Source: an uncultured bacterium
Lineage (GTDB): Bacteria > Bdellovibrionota_C > UBA2361 > SZUA-149 > CALKYB01
Direction of reading: 5' to 3'
Assembly (NCBI GenBank): GCA_938022485.1
Contig: CALIEE010000118.1
Coordinates: forward strand, 1 to 6,592
DNA: 6,592 nt
Below are positions 5,536-6,592 of this stretch, in pieces; the first letter of the stretch is position 1; every line of letters begins with the position of its first letter. The position numbers and the translations under genes are program-made. The notes under the pieces are model-generated. The model searched no databases. It was not told where the DNA came from and saw only the letters and a program-made list of their open reading frames with translations.

Positions 5536-5566
5536 TTGTCACTATTTCATCCCAAACTCTTATAAC
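5536..5566 (+). promoter_or_regulatory. Possible promoter of the 142-residue gene
   Basis: TTGTCA (5536-5541) and TATAAC (5561-5566), or TTATAA one base earlier, with an 18-19 base spacer that is on the long side. If used, transcription starts near 5573 and leaves a 5' leader of about 300 bases before ATG 5876. The 5580-5800 part of that leader holds no convincing gene or known motif. Confidence 0.3.
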
Positions 5567-5806
5567 GGATATTGAACGTTGTGGGACGTCATTAGTTTTT
5601 CAACGATGAAATTACTGGTCAGGGTAGAAATATCGCAACGAGGAAGCTTCAAAGTAAAAGTATATTTCCTCTGCCTGCTTCTTGAAAGCTATCTAAACGT
5701 TGGTACCTTTCGAGAAACAAGCAGTGGCTTCAGGTTTTTGAATTGGATTTTGTTTCCTTGTGGCACTGCATCAACTCGATTGTATTCCCTAATTGATTGA
5801 ATTGTT

Positions 5807-5845
5807 GGTTGCTTTGGCAGTAGAAAATCTGCTGTCAGCGCAACC
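5807..5845 (+). promoter_or_regulatory. Leader hairpin ahead of the 142-residue gene
   Basis: Outer stem GGTTGC (5807-5812) with GCAACC (5840-5845), inner stem GCAG (5817-5820) with CTGC (5829-5832). It ends 17 bases before the ribosome binding site. The stem is modest, so a regulatory role is only a possibility. Confidence 0.25.
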
Positions 5846-5862
5846 TGCAACCTAAATCCAAC

Positions 5863-5868
5863 AAGGAG
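5863..5868 (+). promoter_or_regulatory. Strong ribosome binding site of the 142-residue gene
   Basis: AAGGAG seven bases before ATG 5876, the best ribosome binding site in the window. It fixes this start and supports the plus-strand frame over the overlapping minus-strand open frames. Confidence 0.75.
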
Positions 5869-5875
5869 ACAACTC

Positions 5876-6304
5876 ATGTCGAGAAGATCGACCTTAATTG
5901 AAAAAATGCGAGAAATGATCGGCCCGGATGCCCGTAGGAAAAATGACCGTTTTGCAATGCTAGATGCACTGACCAGCTCGATCATCACTAGGCGACCTTT
6001 TATGGGTCCCAAGAGACTGTCAAACCTCCGAGTCTCGCAAAGCTATGCCGAGAATCCGAATAAAGTTGAAGCTCTCTGCAATAAGATGATCAAGTATCTC
6101 GGCCAGGGGACCTACTCTGACGATGAGCTTGAAGTTTTTCTTGACAATCTAGCGGACGACAAGTGGCTCGACCGATATATGCCGGACGACCATACCAAGT
6201 CTCTGGGAAAGCTGCTGCCTCGTATTTTGAAACTCCTTCGACAAAGCAAGATGACAATCTCTGAATTGGAAGAGTTTATCGCTATGTTTCAAGAGGAAGA
6301 ATAA
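5876..6304 (+). CDS. Alpha-helical protein of unknown function, 142 residues
   Basis: I do not recognise the family. The N-terminal third is strongly basic (MSRRSTLIEKMREMIGPDAR, then ITRRPFMGPKRLSNLR at 37-52). The C-terminal half is rich in short helices with acidic patches (YSDDELEVFLDNLADDKW at 80-97, then ISELEEFIAMFQEEE at the end). No signal peptide, membrane segment or metal-binding motif is seen, and there is one Cys (C68). The charge split and helical content could suit a small nucleic-acid or protein-binding adaptor, but this is only a guess. The ribosome binding site is excellent and the frame is clean, so it is very probably expressed. It is a lone plus-strand gene with an apparently long leader, a long hairpin after it and palindrome copies on both sides. 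It has no obvious functional partner in the window. Confidence 0.75.
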   Translation: MSRRSTLIEKMREMIGPDARRKNDRFAMLDALTSSIITRRPFMGPKRLSNLRVSQSYAENPNKVEALCNKMIKYLGQGTYSDDELEVFLDNLADDKWLDRYMPDDHTKSLGKLLPRILKLLRQSKMTISELEEFIAMFQEEE

Positions 6305-6327
6305 AATCTTCAGTCGGTTCTTAAACA

Positions 6328-6409
6328 GGTAACAGCAGTGCCCCAAGTCTATGAGGTTTACTTCGACATTCTAAGTCTCGCACTGGATTTCGGCCACTGC
6401 TGTTTCACC
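6328..6409 (+). terminator. Long-loop stem after the 142-residue gene, terminator-like
   Basis: AACAGCAGTG (6331-6340) and CACTGCTGTT (6395-6404) are perfect 10-base complements, extended by GGT (6328-6330) with ACC (6407-6409) across a two-base bulge. The 54-base loop could fold further. It starts 23 bases after the stop. Only a broken T-run follows (TTTTATT from about 6410), so it may be a weak terminator, an mRNA 3' stabiliser or a small RNA. Confidence 0.4.
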
Positions 6410-6416
6410 TTTTATT

Positions 6417-6455
6417 CTGGCCTCCTTTTTCAGGCAGTAGGGCGGCTACAGGATC
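6417..6455 (+). repeat. Dispersed palindrome, copy E (shortened left arm)
   Basis: The right arm AGTAGGGCGGCTACAGGATC (6436-6455) differs from the core at one base. The left arm is reduced to CTGGCCTCC, with the TTTTTCAGGC loop retained. Orientation is the same as the other copies. It lies downstream of the 142-residue gene and its hairpin. Confidence 0.75.
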
Positions 6456-6481
6456 GAAGAAGAATGAGCCTATCTTTTGAC

Positions 6482-6592
6482 CCCTGGCTCTGAGGAGTTC
6501 TAGGGTTTTTATAACTGCCTCAAACAACTCCAACTTTTGAATCTGAGGTTTAACAATATTAAAGTTTGTACCCTGGCTCTGAGGAGTTCTAG
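6482..6592 (+). repeat. 22-base direct repeat reaching the window edge
   Basis: CC plus CTGGCTCTGAGGAGTTCTAG occurs at 6482-6503 and again at 6571-6592, 89 bases apart and identical over 22 bases. Each is preceded by a TTTG-x-x-type lead (CTTTTGACC, GTTTGTA). A degenerate third unit, CTTTTGAATCTGAGG, sits between them at 6534-6548. The right copy stops exactly at the window end, so more units may follow. The AGGAGTTCT part also occurs at 3255 and 5485. No open frame of note is present in 6456-6592. Confidence 0.8.

Noticed and set aside
5579..5800. Plus-strand open frame of 73 codons in the spacer
   Set aside because: TTG start, no ribosome binding site, and composition that does not look like a protein; internal ATG at 5606 also lacks a ribosome binding site.
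5689..6346. Two minus-strand open frames opposite the 142-residue gene
   Set aside because: They are antisense to the frame with the strong AAGGAG site and show no family features.
1737..6455. Palindromes as ordinary intrinsic terminators
   Set aside because: They lack a U-run after the stem on either strand, are found upstream as well as downstream of genes, and their sequence, not just their structure, is conserved.
1737..6592. CRISPR array
   Set aside because: The repeats are irregularly spaced over kilobases with variable interiors, and the 22-base repeats are only two with an 89-base step; no cas gene is present.

Overview
The window most likely comes from a Gram-negative bacterium, probably a proteobacterium. 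A MipA/OmpV-type outer-membrane protein requires an outer membrane, and a DUF1611/DgcN-type protein and a MarR regulator with an LRRASR-type first helix are both common there. Alphaproteobacteria are a reasonable guess, but the window does not settle the class. No rRNA, tRNA, CRISPR array, transposase or phage gene was seen. Seven complete protein genes and one partial gene are supported.

Left part (1-1603, minus strand): a DUF1611 (DgcN-type) P-loop protein is followed by the first 164 codons of a PLP-dependent racemase of the alanine/ornithine racemase fold. Taking the racemase start as GTG makes the two genes overlap by four bases (GTGA), so they are probably one translationally coupled unit. 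The likely theme is amino-acid (perhaps D-amino-acid) metabolism. The 363 bases upstream hold a palindromic repeat and a doubtful 59-codon reading frame that runs through it.

Middle (1967-3315): a small NTF2/SnoaL-like protein on the plus strand and a 125-residue protein of unknown function on the minus strand, separated by spacers rich in palindromic repeats.

Regulated envelope module (3316-5400, minus strand): marR, then a 7-TM membrane protein and a MipA/OmpV porin-like protein that overlap by ATGA. A 44-bp near-perfect palindrome sits upstream of the membrane gene. Its 16-base half-site TTTATTTGTATATACA recurs exactly upstream of marR. The MarR protein therefore probably controls both itself and the two envelope genes.

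Right part (5400-6592): a 519-base spacer with a repeat copy and a possible distant promoter, then a 142-residue alpha-helical protein of unknown function with a very good ribosome binding site, then a long hairpin, another repeat copy and a 22-base direct repeat that reaches the window edge.

The most striking signal outside the genes is a family of dispersed palindromes with the core AGTAGGGGGGCTACAGGATC. There are five copies plus fragments in 6.6 kb, all in the same orientation and all outside the well-supported genes. A second short motif, AGGAGTTCT, follows three of them.
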